From JBEKHI01 sp050012355 (GTDB lineage Bacteria; Actinomycetota; Actinomycetes; Streptosporangiales; Streptosporangiaceae), in contig JBEKHI010000161.1 in NCBI GenBank assembly GCA_050012355.1, positions 1 through 16,744 of the forward strand: a DNA stretch of 16,744 bases. Reading direction: 5' to 3'. This document shows, in pieces, positions 6,189 to 12,697 of the stretch. The number at the start of each line of letters is the position of its first letter. The stretch's first letter is position 1. The notes below the pieces were generated by a model. It worked only from the letters and a program-made list of their open reading frames with translations, was not told the origin of the DNA and did no database searches. The translations under genes and the position numbers were made by a program.

Positions 6189-7321
6189 CGCTGCTCACCT
6201 GGGCCCATGGCCTCGCGGTACCAGCGGTAGTACCAACGGCCGATGATCTCCTGCTCGGTCGGGACCAGCACGCCGCCGTCGCGGTAGGCGCGGGACTTCA
6301 TGTTGGGCTGGCACAGTTCGGATGCCGCGAAGTCCTGCACGTTGACCCGGTGGAACAGTTCCACCGTGTCACTCATGTCGTACCGCGCGACCGTCTCCGG
6401 CGGGAAGAGCCATTCACACACCACCCTGGTGGTCTCCGGGGAGAGCATCTCGAAGCGGTGCGCGATGACATGATCGGGCAGCAGCGAGAGGAAGCAGTTG
6501 GGGCGGACCACCATGCCGTAGTACTTACGGTCATCGTCGTCCTCCAAGCCCGGAATGCGAGGCAGGTGCGCGGCGCCGCTGACCGAGAAGGACGCTTTCC
6601 CTTCGGCGAAGCGGTAGCCGCAGGTGTCATAGGCTCCATCGGCGGTCAGCTGGCGAAACTGCGGGAGGGTCTCCACCAGTTCGGGATGGATGGTGCCGCA
6701 GTGGTAACACTCCTGGAAGTTCTCCTGGATGATCTTCCAGTTGGCGGCGACCTCGTAGTCGACGCGCTTGCCGAGGACCAGGTCCGCCAGGCCGTAGCGG
6801 GCGAATTTCGTCCGGTCGCCGCCGAGCCGGTAGTCCAGCTGGGGCCAGACCTGGTCCTCGAAGGGCTCGGGGTCGGCGGCCAGGTTGAGCCAGATCAGGC
6901 CGTGCCACTCGGCCAGGTGAACCGGGTGGAGGCCGAAGTCGGACTTGTCCACGGTGTCCATGGACTGCCAGTTCGGAGCGGTGATCAGCCGTCCGTCCAG
7001 CTGGTAAGTCCACGCGTGGTACGGGCAGCGGATGGCCCGGCCGGCGTCCCCGGAGTCGGTACCGCACAGCCGGGCGCCACGGTGCCGGCAGACGTTGAGG
7101 AAGGCCCGCGCTTTCCCGTCGCGGCCTCGCACCACGATGACGCTCTCATCGCCCAGCTGAGTCCGCACGAAGCGGCCGGGCGCGGGCACGTCCTCGCCAC
7201 GACACGCGTATATCCACTGCTTCTCGAAGATGTTCCGCTTCTCCGACTCGAAGATGGCCGGGTCGGTGTAGTAGCGGCCGGGCAACGTTGGCATGAACAC
7301 CGAAGTGGGGGTGACGGTCAC
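6185..7321 (-). CDS. Rieske non-heme iron oxygenase, alpha subunit, quaternary-ammonium (betaine demethylase) type
   Basis: This 378-aa protein starts at GTG 7321, with AGGAG 7 nt upstream overlapping the preceding stop. The N-terminal Rieske domain has C78 and H80 (CRHRGARLC) and C99 and H102 (CPYHAWTY). The catalytic domain carries NWKIIQENFQECYHCGTIH with iron ligands H207 and H212, and a later acid in VQDF. The residue expected to bridge Rieske and iron centres is Glu (E204 in ECYHC) instead of the usual Asp. I recall the same Glu in carnitine monooxygenase CntA, and similar ECYHC motifs in glycine-betaine and stachydrine demethylases. These enzymes hydroxylate an N-methyl group, or cleave a C-N bond, of a quaternary ammonium. 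The neighbours, a Rieske ferredoxin and a sarcosine-oxidase-type flavoenzyme, support stepwise N-demethylation. The exact substrate is not evident. Confidence 0.9.
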   Translation of the reverse strand: MTVTPTSVFMPTLPGRYYTDPAIFESEKRNIFEKQWIYACRGEDVPAPGRFVRTQLGDESVIVVRGRDGKARAFLNVCRHRGARLCGTDSGDAGRAIRCPYHAWTYQLDGRLITAPNWQSMDTVDKSDFGLHPVHLAEWHGLIWLNLAADPEPFEDQVWPQLDYRLGGDRTKFARYGLADLVLGKRVDYEVAANWKIIQENFQECYHCGTIHPELVETLPQFRQLTADGAYDTCGYRFAEGKASFSVSGAAHLPRIPGLEDDDDRKYYGMVVRPNCFLSLLPDHVIAHRFEMLSPETTRVVCEWLFPPETVARYDMSDTVELFHRVNVQDFAASELCQPNMKSRAYRDGGVLVPTEQEIIGRWYYRWYREAMGPGEQR

Positions 7322-7330
7322 CTCGTACTC

Positions 7331-8539
7331 CTACGTGAGATCGCCGCTGGACTGGGCTGCGTTGGCGAACCGGAAATCTGACGGGTACCGCGGATCAGTG
7401 ATGGCGGGGCGGTCCAGGGTGAAGGCGGCGATGGGATAGTCCGTACGCCCCTCGGTGGCAAGATCGGCGAGGATGTGCCCGATCAGGCCGGCGAACTTGG
7501 CCGCGTGCCCGGCACCGACGAACAGCGCGATGTTCGGGTGGCCAGGGACGGTGTCCAAGACGAAATTACGGTCGGCGGTGAGGTCGTACACGCAGGTCTT
7601 GCTGACCAGTTCAGGGCCGATGGCACCGGGCAGGTACTCGGCCAGGAACCCGGCTACTTCCGCCGTCTGGTCCGGGTCGGGTACATAGGAACGGGTGTCC
7701 TGAGTCACGAACCGTCCCGACATGTCGCGGGCGGCCTTGACCGCGGCCTCGCCGTAGACCGGAAACCCGTAGAAGGTCGTGTCCGCGCCGTGGAAGATCC
7801 AGATCGGAAACCGGTCCGGAGCGAACGGGCGCAGGTCAGCGGCGGCGAAGTAGGTGACCTGTTCCTGGGTGAGAGTGAGCGGGAGGCGGAAGTCCAGGCC
7901 CGCGAGCGCGCCCGGGGTCCACGATCCGGCACATACGGTGAGCGTGCCGCCCTCGTAGACCGCCTCGCCGGTATGGACCTCGACATGATCCGGGTAGGGG
8001 ACGATCTTCCGTACCGGGGAATTCTCAAGGAAGGTCACCCCTCCGGCCAGGGCACGGGAGATGTGGGCGGCGTTGGCTCGCCGGATATCGAGGATGCCCG
8101 ACTCGGCCGAGAAGAGGCCGATGATGTCGTCGCCGATCCGCCATTGCGGCCAGCGCGCCCGGATCGCGCCCGCGTCCAGCAGTTCGTAGTCGTGTCCCTG
8201 GTCGGCCAGCGCCCGGGCGTAGGACGCGATCTCGGCCTCACCCGCGCCGCCGGCGGGCGCCAGGTGCAGTCCTCCGGTGATCCGCAACAGATCCAGGCCG
8301 GTCTCCGCTTCCAGATCTCGCCAGTGGGTGTAAGAAGCCCGGGTCAGCGCGGTGTAGTCGGTGCTGTGGTAGGAGTGCCGGATGATTCTGGAGTGGTCTT
8401 CGGACGCGCCGCGGTCGTGGCCCAGCCGGAACTGCTCGATGGCGAGTACGTCTCCGCCGCTGCGCCGGCCAAGCCAGTAGGCGGCGGCACTTCCGATGCC
8501 GCCCACGCCAAGCACGATGTGTGCGTATGCCTTCTTCAT
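7331..8539 (-). CDS. FAD-dependent N-demethylase, monomeric sarcosine oxidase/N-methyltryptophan oxidase family
   Basis: From the ATG at 8539 the protein is 402 aa, close to the family's 370-400. The dinucleotide-binding segment is HIVLGVGGIGSAAAYWL at residues 7-23, followed by RIIRHSY. YGFPVYG (257-263) and GHAAKFAGLIG match MSOX active-site regions. C316 in KTCVYDLT sits where MSOX Cys315 forms the covalent flavin bond, so covalent FAD is likely. These enzymes oxidise N-methyl amino acids to the amine and formaldehyde, reducing O2 to H2O2. The reading could extend to 8632, but that would add 31 non-family residues overlapping the PucR gene. The ATG at 8539 starts just before the Rossmann strand, with a weak AGGG upstream. 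It lies 34 bp after the PucR gene and 9 bp before the oxygenase. It probably removes further methyl groups after the Rieske step. Confidence 0.88.
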   Translation of the reverse strand: MKKAYAHIVLGVGGIGSAAAYWLGRRSGGDVLAIEQFRLGHDRGASEDHSRIIRHSYHSTDYTALTRASYTHWRDLEAETGLDLLRITGGLHLAPAGGAGEAEIASYARALADQGHDYELLDAGAIRARWPQWRIGDDIIGLFSAESGILDIRRANAAHISRALAGGVTFLENSPVRKIVPYPDHVEVHTGEAVYEGGTLTVCAGSWTPGALAGLDFRLPLTLTQEQVTYFAAADLRPFAPDRFPIWIFHGADTTFYGFPVYGEAAVKAARDMSGRFVTQDTRSYVPDPDQTAEVAGFLAEYLPGAIGPELVSKTCVYDLTADRNFVLDTVPGHPNIALFVGAGHAAKFAGLIGHILADLATEGRTDYPIAAFTLDRPAITDPRYPSDFRFANAAQSSGDLT

Positions 8540-8573
8540 CTTGCCCTGAGGTTGCCATCGCGGACAGCGCGAG

Positions 8574-9794
8574 TCATCCGGCGCGGCGTTGCGCATTGCC
8601 GAGCCCAGCTGCGACATCTGTAGGAAGACCATGCACCCGGCGCAGCCCTAGCACCAGGTGAAGCAGCAGCCGGTCACGACCGTCACGCAGGCTCAGGCCG
8701 CAGATCTGCTCGACCCGCCCCAGCCGGTGGTACAGGGTGGTGCGGTGCACATGGAGTTCCCGGGCGGCGCGCTGCACGTCCCCCGCGCAGTCAAGGAAGG
8801 TCTCCAGAGTGGGCACCAAGACGGGAGCGGCGGGATCCGACAGCAGGGCCAGCACGCCCGGCGGGATCATGGTCTCTTCCTTCGCCTGGGAAGCGAGCTG
8901 GGCCATCAGGGCGTCCGCGCCCAGCTTCGGCCAGCAAGCCGCCGCGCCGTCGGCGGCGAGGGAGCACGCGATGCTGGCCTGCCGCTGAGCAGTCCCCAGG
9001 TCGAGCAGTCCGGCTACTGTGCCGCTGACACCCACGCGCCAGCGGCCAGCCCGGGTCGGCAGCCCGGTGAGCAACGCATCACCGGCCTCGGCGAGATCGC
9101 GGTCCGCGAGGCCGCCGAGTCCGGCGAGCACCAGGGTGGCGCGACGCGGCCAGAAGGCGGCCAGCACGGAGGTCCGGGCCATCGTCCGCCGCAGGCGCTC
9201 CACGGCGGCCGAGAAGGCGGCCTCTACCGTCGATGACGGGCCTTCGCCGTCCCGGTAGGCGGCCATGATCACGGCCGCCTGACCCTCATCGAGCAGGCCG
9301 CGATCCAGCGCTTCTTCTCTCGCGGCCCGGCGCACCGCGGGGTCATCGCTCAGCAGATGCTCCACCAGTTGCTGTTGGACCTGGAGTTCGTGCCGCGTCA
9401 TGACCATCCGGCGGTGCAGCAGCACACCCATGGCTTCCGCGGTCTGCGCGGCATCCGCGATCTGGTCATCGGTGAGATCGCCGTACCGGTCGGTGATCCA
9501 GGTGAATCCCAGCAGCAGACCCTGGCAGCGGATTGGCACGCAGAGCCGCTGCCAGAGTTCCAGCGCCGGATTCTCGGGGATGCGCACGGGATCGGCCAGC
9601 CGCTTGATCTCGGCGTAGGACACGTCCTCCGGCCGGGTCCGGCGATGCAGCAATGACCAGATACGGGCAGGATCCGCGTCACCGAAGTCCTTGCTCATAG
9701 CGATCAGGCGCAGATCCTGATCGTCGACGACCACTGCCCGGCGGAGGCGATCGGCTAGCGCGTCCACCAGCGACTGGACCTGCTCGATGCTCAT
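8574..9794 (-). CDS. PucR/CdaR-type transcriptional regulator with C-terminal HTH_30
   Basis: The 406-aa protein from ATG 9794 ends in the PucR-type helix-turn-helix (TLETFLDCAGDVQRAARELHVHRTTLYHRLGRVEQI, about residues 335-370), followed by a helical LLLHLVLGLRRV segment. The N-terminal two thirds contain a PAS/GAF-like sensor region (VVVDDQDLRLIAMS, CVPIRCQGLLLGFTWITDR) and a GGDEF-like middle region (RWRVGVSGTVAG) usual in this family. PucR proteins commonly activate nitrogen-compound catabolic genes in response to the substrate. It heads the operon with the flavoenzyme, Rieske pair and PLP enzyme, so it is the likely local regulator. A TTG start at 9803 is possible. I prefer the ATG at 9794 because GATAAT lies 8 nt upstream, suggesting a leaderless start. 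Confidence 0.87.
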   Translation of the reverse strand: MSIEQVQSLVDALADRLRRAVVVDDQDLRLIAMSKDFGDADPARIWSLLHRRTRPEDVSYAEIKRLADPVRIPENPALELWQRLCVPIRCQGLLLGFTWITDRYGDLTDDQIADAAQTAEAMGVLLHRRMVMTRHELQVQQQLVEHLLSDDPAVRRAAREEALDRGLLDEGQAAVIMAAYRDGEGPSSTVEAAFSAAVERLRRTMARTSVLAAFWPRRATLVLAGLGGLADRDLAEAGDALLTGLPTRAGRWRVGVSGTVAGLLDLGTAQRQASIACSLAADGAAACWPKLGADALMAQLASQAKEETMIPPGVLALLSDPAAPVLVPTLETFLDCAGDVQRAARELHVHRTTLYHRLGRVEQICGLSLRDGRDRLLLHLVLGLRRVHGLPTDVAAGLGNAQRRAG

Positions 9795-9797
9795 ACA

Positions 9798-9829
9798 CGA
9801 CAATTATCGCGGGGCGCGTGTTACGCCAA
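9798..9829 (-). promoter_or_regulatory. Predicted promoter of the PucR-headed operon
   Basis: On the minus strand, GATAAT (9808-9803) lies 8 nt before the ATG at 9794, and no Shine-Dalgarno is present. A weak -35-like TTGGCG (9829-9824) stands at short 15-bp spacing. The -10 overlaps an imperfect 12-bp palindrome CGACAATTATCG (9798-9809, one mismatched pair) that could be a regulator site. The remaining bases to 9870 show nothing else convincing. Confidence 0.4.
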
Positions 9830-9870
9830 GGCAGAAATAAGGTTACGTACCTGCTCACACCTGGTGACGG

Positions 9871-10713
9871 CTATCCGCGCGGTAGCTGGGCGGCGATGCC
9901 ATCGAGCATCACGTCGAGTCCGAACTCGAAACGCTCCTCGCGCGTCGCCGGATCGTCCGGGTCGATGTCGTCGGCGATGATCCGGCCGATGTTCGGGTAG
10001 TCCCCCGAGTCGAGGAACCGGCGGGCGAATTCCTCCCGGTACGCGGCCACCTCTTCCTCGCTCAGCGAGGCCATGCCCTCCTCCATCTCCCGCTGCACCT
10101 GCATCTCGCGCATCTGCTGCTGGACCGAGCCGGTGACGTAGGTGACGAAGGTCATGGCCATCCAGACGGCGACCCGGGTATCCACACCGAGCCCGAGGAA
10201 GATGCCGAAGATCCGGTCGCCATTGCGCGCATCGTTCGGGCCGGTCGGCGGACGGGCCAACGCCAGGTCCACCGCCCACGGGTGCCGCATCAGCACCGAG
10301 CACATGCTCCTGGCGTAATTCCGCAGGTCGGCGCGCCAGTCACCGGATAGCTCCGGCACATGGATCTCCACCTCCAGTTGCTCGAGCATCAGCTCCAGGA
10401 GATCCTCCTTGGATTCGACGTGCCAGTACAGCGACATGGCGCCGGCCCGCAGATCGCGGGCGATCCGGCGCATGCTGACCGCCTGGAGCCCGTCGGCGTC
10501 CGCGGCCGCTATGGCGGCCGTCACGATGTCCTCGCGGGTAAGTCTCCGGTCCCGGCCGCGAGCCCCGCCCGGCCCCCGGCGGTGCTGGTCATCGCGCCCC
10601 CGGATCCGCTCGTGGATACGGCGTTCGCGTTCCCGCTCGCGGAACTCACGCTGGGTCAGCCCGAGCTGCCTTATCGACGGCGGAATCCAGTCGCGGTCAT
10701 CGTCGGATGCCAC
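9871..10713 (-). CDS. TetR-family repressor with TetR_C-type ligand domain
   Basis: From GTG 10713 the protein is 280 aa. A GGGAGG Shine-Dalgarno stands 6 nt upstream. The DNA-binding domain spans about residues 58-105 (LTREDIVTAAIAAADADGLQAVSMRRIARDLRAGAMSLYWHVESKEDLLELM). The C-terminal domain resembles that of TetR regulators of actinomycete efflux pumps. A 55-residue Arg/Glu-rich tail precedes the HTH (for example RERERERRIHERIRGR), longer than usual for the family. The gene is divergent from the ABC exporter, and three GTAC-N3-GTAC sites lie between them, so it almost certainly represses both. The inducer would be an exported drug-like or endogenous compound. A reading from 11037 crosses the divergent promoter and the start of the exporter gene, and I reject it. 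Confidence 0.88.
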   Translation of the reverse strand: MASDDDRDWIPPSIRQLGLTQREFRERERERRIHERIRGRDDQHRRGPGGARGRDRRLTREDIVTAAIAAADADGLQAVSMRRIARDLRAGAMSLYWHVESKEDLLELMLEQLEVEIHVPELSGDWRADLRNYARSMCSVLMRHPWAVDLALARPPTGPNDARNGDRIFGIFLGLGVDTRVAVWMAMTFVTYVTGSVQQQMREMQVQREMEEGMASLSEEEVAAYREEFARRFLDSGDYPNIGRIIADDIDPDDPATREERFEFGLDVMLDGIAAQLPRG

Positions 10714-10740
10714 CCTCGGCCTCCCTTCGGCTTGCTTCTC

Positions 10741-10792
10741 GTACACCGTACTGCTATCGTACAGCGTACTAGATAAATCGTACACCGTACGA
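10741..10792. promoter_or_regulatory. Three TetR operators (GTAC-N3-GTAC) in the divergent promoter region
   Basis: Three 11-bp sites read GTACACCGTAC (10741-10751), GTACAGCGTAC (10759-10769) and GTACACCGTAC (10780-10790). Their starts are 18 and 21 bp apart. The third extends to the 15-bp inverted repeat TCGTACACCGTACGA (10778-10792). The sites flank a -10-like TAGATA (10770-10775, plus) and a TACGAT (10761-10756, minus), so a bound repressor would block both directions. Site identity and placement make these the likely operators of the adjacent TetR protein. Confidence 0.82.
10756..10775. promoter_or_regulatory. Predicted divergent -10 elements between the TetR gene and the ABC exporter
   Basis: TAGATA at 10770-10775 could serve the exporter, whose start at 10807 is preceded by a good GGAGG (6-nt spacing). 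TACGAT on the minus strand (10761-10756) could serve the TetR gene. The -35 regions fall inside the operator repeats and match the consensus poorly. Confidence 0.35.
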
Positions 10793-10806
10793 TACGGAGG
10801 GAACCC

Positions 10807-11757
10807 ATGACTGAACCCCCGACGGGACTTCCAGCCATCGAGGCTGAGGACCTGGTCAAGCGCTACGGGGAGACGACCGCGCTGGCCGGGCTCAATCTGG
10901 CCATCCCGCAGGGCACGATTTACGGCTTGCTCGGGCCGAACGGCGCGGGCAAGACCACCGCGGTCCGCGTTTTTGCCACGCTGCTGCGCCCGGACAGGGG
11001 CCAGGCGCGAGTACTTGGCCATAACGTGACCAGCCAAGCCGGGCAGGTCCGCGAGCTGATCGGACTGACCGGCCAGTACGCGGCGCTCGATGAGTACCTG
11101 ACCGGCCGGTCGAACCTGGTGATGATCGGCCGGCTCAGCCGGCTGCCCGCTCGCGAGGCGCGGCGCCGCGCGGACGAACTGCTTGAGCGTTTCGACCTGG
11201 TCAAGGCGGCGAGCCGCGCGGTCAAGACCTACTCAGGCGGTATGCGCCGACGGCTCGACCTGGCCGCATCGCTGATCGCCCGTCCGCGGGTGCTGTTCCT
11301 CGACGAGCCGACGACCGGCCTGGACCCGAACGCGCGCTCCCTCGTCTGGGACATGGTGCGCGACCTGGCAGCCGACGGCACCACCTTGCTGCTCACCACG
11401 CAGTATCTGGAAGAAGCCGACCAGCTCTGCCGCCGCATCGCGGTCATCGACACCGGCAAGGTGATAGCCGAGGGGACCCCTGACGAACTGAAGGCCGCGG
11501 TAGGCGAGGAGCACCTAGAGATCACCCTTGCGCCGGGCGCCGACCTTCAGACCGCCACCGTAGTACTGAAACCACTTTCATCCTCCATCCATAACGACGG
11601 TGAGCGACGGCTCTCGATCGCCGTGTCCTCGGCCGACGGGCTGACCACTTCCGTGGTCCGCGCCCTCGACGAGGCCGGGATCGCGGTGAATGACGTGACG
11701 ATCCGCCGCGCGTCGCTTGACGACGTGTTCCGCACTCTTACCGGGAGGGCAGCATGA
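10807..11757 (+). CDS. ABC exporter ATP-binding protein, DrrA family
   Basis: This 316-aa protein has all the nucleotide-binding motifs: Walker A GPNGAGKTT (residues 43-51), ABC signature YSGGMRRRLDLA (Y142 onward), Walker B VLFLDEPTTGLD (D166, E167) and a switch region LLLTTQYLEEADQLC. The last 80 or so residues form the extra C-terminal domain typical of DrrA-type daunorubicin-resistance ATPases. It powers export through the membrane partner encoded next, whose start overlaps this stop (ATGA, 11754-11757). GGAGG stands 6 nt before the ATG. Expression is probably controlled by the divergent TetR protein through the operators at 10741-10792. The exported compound cannot be deduced. No biosynthetic genes for an antibiotic are in view, so detoxification is as likely as self-resistance. 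Confidence 0.93.
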   Translation: MTEPPTGLPAIEAEDLVKRYGETTALAGLNLAIPQGTIYGLLGPNGAGKTTAVRVFATLLRPDRGQARVLGHNVTSQAGQVRELIGLTGQYAALDEYLTGRSNLVMIGRLSRLPAREARRRADELLERFDLVKAASRAVKTYSGGMRRRLDLAASLIARPRVLFLDEPTTGLDPNARSLVWDMVRDLAADGTTLLLTTQYLEEADQLCRRIAVIDTGKVIAEGTPDELKAAVGEEHLEITLAPGADLQTATVVLKPLSSSIHNDGERRLSIAVSSADGLTTSVVRALDEAGIAVNDVTIRRASLDDVFRTLTGRAA

Positions 11758-12548
11758 AAAGATTCCTGACCGACATCTGGGTCCTGGTGCTGCGCAGCCT
11801 GGCGCGGATCCGCCGGGAACCGGAAACGCTGTCGGACGTGACGATCCAGCCGGTCATCTTCGTGCTGATGTTCATCTACGTGTTCGGCGGATCGATCGGC
11901 GGCTACGGCCACCTGAACTATCACGAGTACCTGGTCGGCGGCATGCTCGCCATGGGCCTGGCGCAGACCGCGCCCGGCACCGCGGTGGGGGTGGTTTCTG
12001 ACATGTCCACCGGCCTGATCGACAGGTTCAGGTCGCTGCCGATGTCGCGGTCCGCGGTGCTGATAGCGCGGTCGATCGCGGACCTGCTCACCCAGGTGCT
12101 CGGCGCGCTGGTCGTCACGGCGGTCGGGCTAGCCGTCGGCTGGCGGATTCATACCAACGCGTGGGACACGCTCGCGGCGTTCGGGCTCGCGTTGCTGTTC
12201 GGTTACGCGTTCACCTGGGCCGGGGCGTGCCTTGGCATGGTGCTGCGCTCGCCGGAGGCGGCGCAGCAGACCGGGTTCATCATCTTCCTGCCGCTGACCT
12301 TCATCTCGTCCGCGTTCGTGCCGACGCAGACCATGCCCGGCTGGCTGCAGGCGGTCGCGGACTGGAATCCGATGTCCGCGCTGGCCGCCGCCGCTCGTCA
12401 CCTGTTCGGCAACCCGAACCCGGCGGCGACCATCCAGTCGTGGCCCATGCAGCACCCGGAACTCGCGGTCGTCGCCTGGTCAGCCCTGCTGCTGGCGATC
12501 TTCGCCCCGCTGACGGTGCGGTTGTACCGCCGCAAGTCCCTCGCCTAA
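11754..12548 (+). CDS. ABC-2 type exporter permease, DrrB family
   Basis: The 264-aa protein has about six hydrophobic segments: near residues 31-47, 58-80, 108-128, 140-165, 172-190 and 238-258. The cytoplasmic loop GLIDRFRSLPMSRSAVLIAR and the segment FLPLTFISSAFVPTQTMPGWLQAVADWNP are hallmarks of DrrB/ABC-2 permeases. Two copies would pair with two copies of the upstream ATPase to form the exporter in the cytoplasmic membrane. Translation is coupled to the ATPase gene by the 4-bp overlap. A strong hairpin follows 15 bp after the stop, closing the operon. Confidence 0.92.
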   Translation: MKRFLTDIWVLVLRSLARIRREPETLSDVTIQPVIFVLMFIYVFGGSIGGYGHLNYHEYLVGGMLAMGLAQTAPGTAVGVVSDMSTGLIDRFRSLPMSRSAVLIARSIADLLTQVLGALVVTAVGLAVGWRIHTNAWDTLAAFGLALLFGYAFTWAGACLGMVLRSPEAAQQTGFIIFLPLTFISSAFVPTQTMPGWLQAVADWNPMSALAAAARHLFGNPNPAATIQSWPMQHPELAVVAWSALLLAIFAPLTVRLYRRKSLA

Positions 12549-12562
12549 ATCCATAACCCGTC

Positions 12563-12612
12563 CAAACGTCCGTAGAATCTGCCGTCGGGGCAGCAGATTC
12601 TACGGACGTTTG
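12563..12612 (+). terminator. 20-bp perfect hairpin after the exporter operon, likely terminator
   Basis: CAAACGTCCGTAGAATCTGC (12563-12582) is exactly complementary to 12593-12612, with a 10-nt loop. The stem starts 15 bp after the exporter permease stop. No T-run follows, which is common for actinomycete terminators. The symmetry also allows termination from the opposite strand. Confidence 0.75.
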
Positions 12613-12697
12613 AGTTCCGGGCTGAAACCTCCGTGCAACCAGGGGCTCGTTAGCTTCTCACTGGTCAGTGATCATTGCGATCCATGAGGAGCATGAG

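Noticed and set aside
4741..6198. 485-aa fusion of an N-terminal segment with the PLP enzyme
   Set aside because: The first 104 codons are out of frame over the complete Rieske ferredoxin gene. The PLP family N-terminus begins at the ATG at 5886, which overlaps the ferredoxin stop.
1490..7321. Carnitine degradation, from the carnitine-dehydrogenase-like enzyme and CntA-like oxygenase
   Set aside because: A carnitine pathway would not explain the lyase and urocanase, and no thioester or beta-keto-acid cleavage enzyme usual for carnitine operons is present. I keep it only as a weak alternative.
6350..7381. 343-codon plus-strand frame over the Rieske oxygenase gene
   Set aside because: It is an antisense shadow. 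The iron-sulfur and iron-binding motifs are on the minus strand.
7475..8623. 382-codon plus-strand frame over the flavoenzyme gene
   Set aside because: It is a low-complexity Gly/Arg/Asp-rich shadow with no motif. The minus strand has a full sarcosine-oxidase-type protein.
9871..11037. 388-aa version of the TetR protein starting at 11037
   Set aside because: It would run through the operators and the start of the exporter ATPase gene. GTG 10713 has a strong Shine-Dalgarno.
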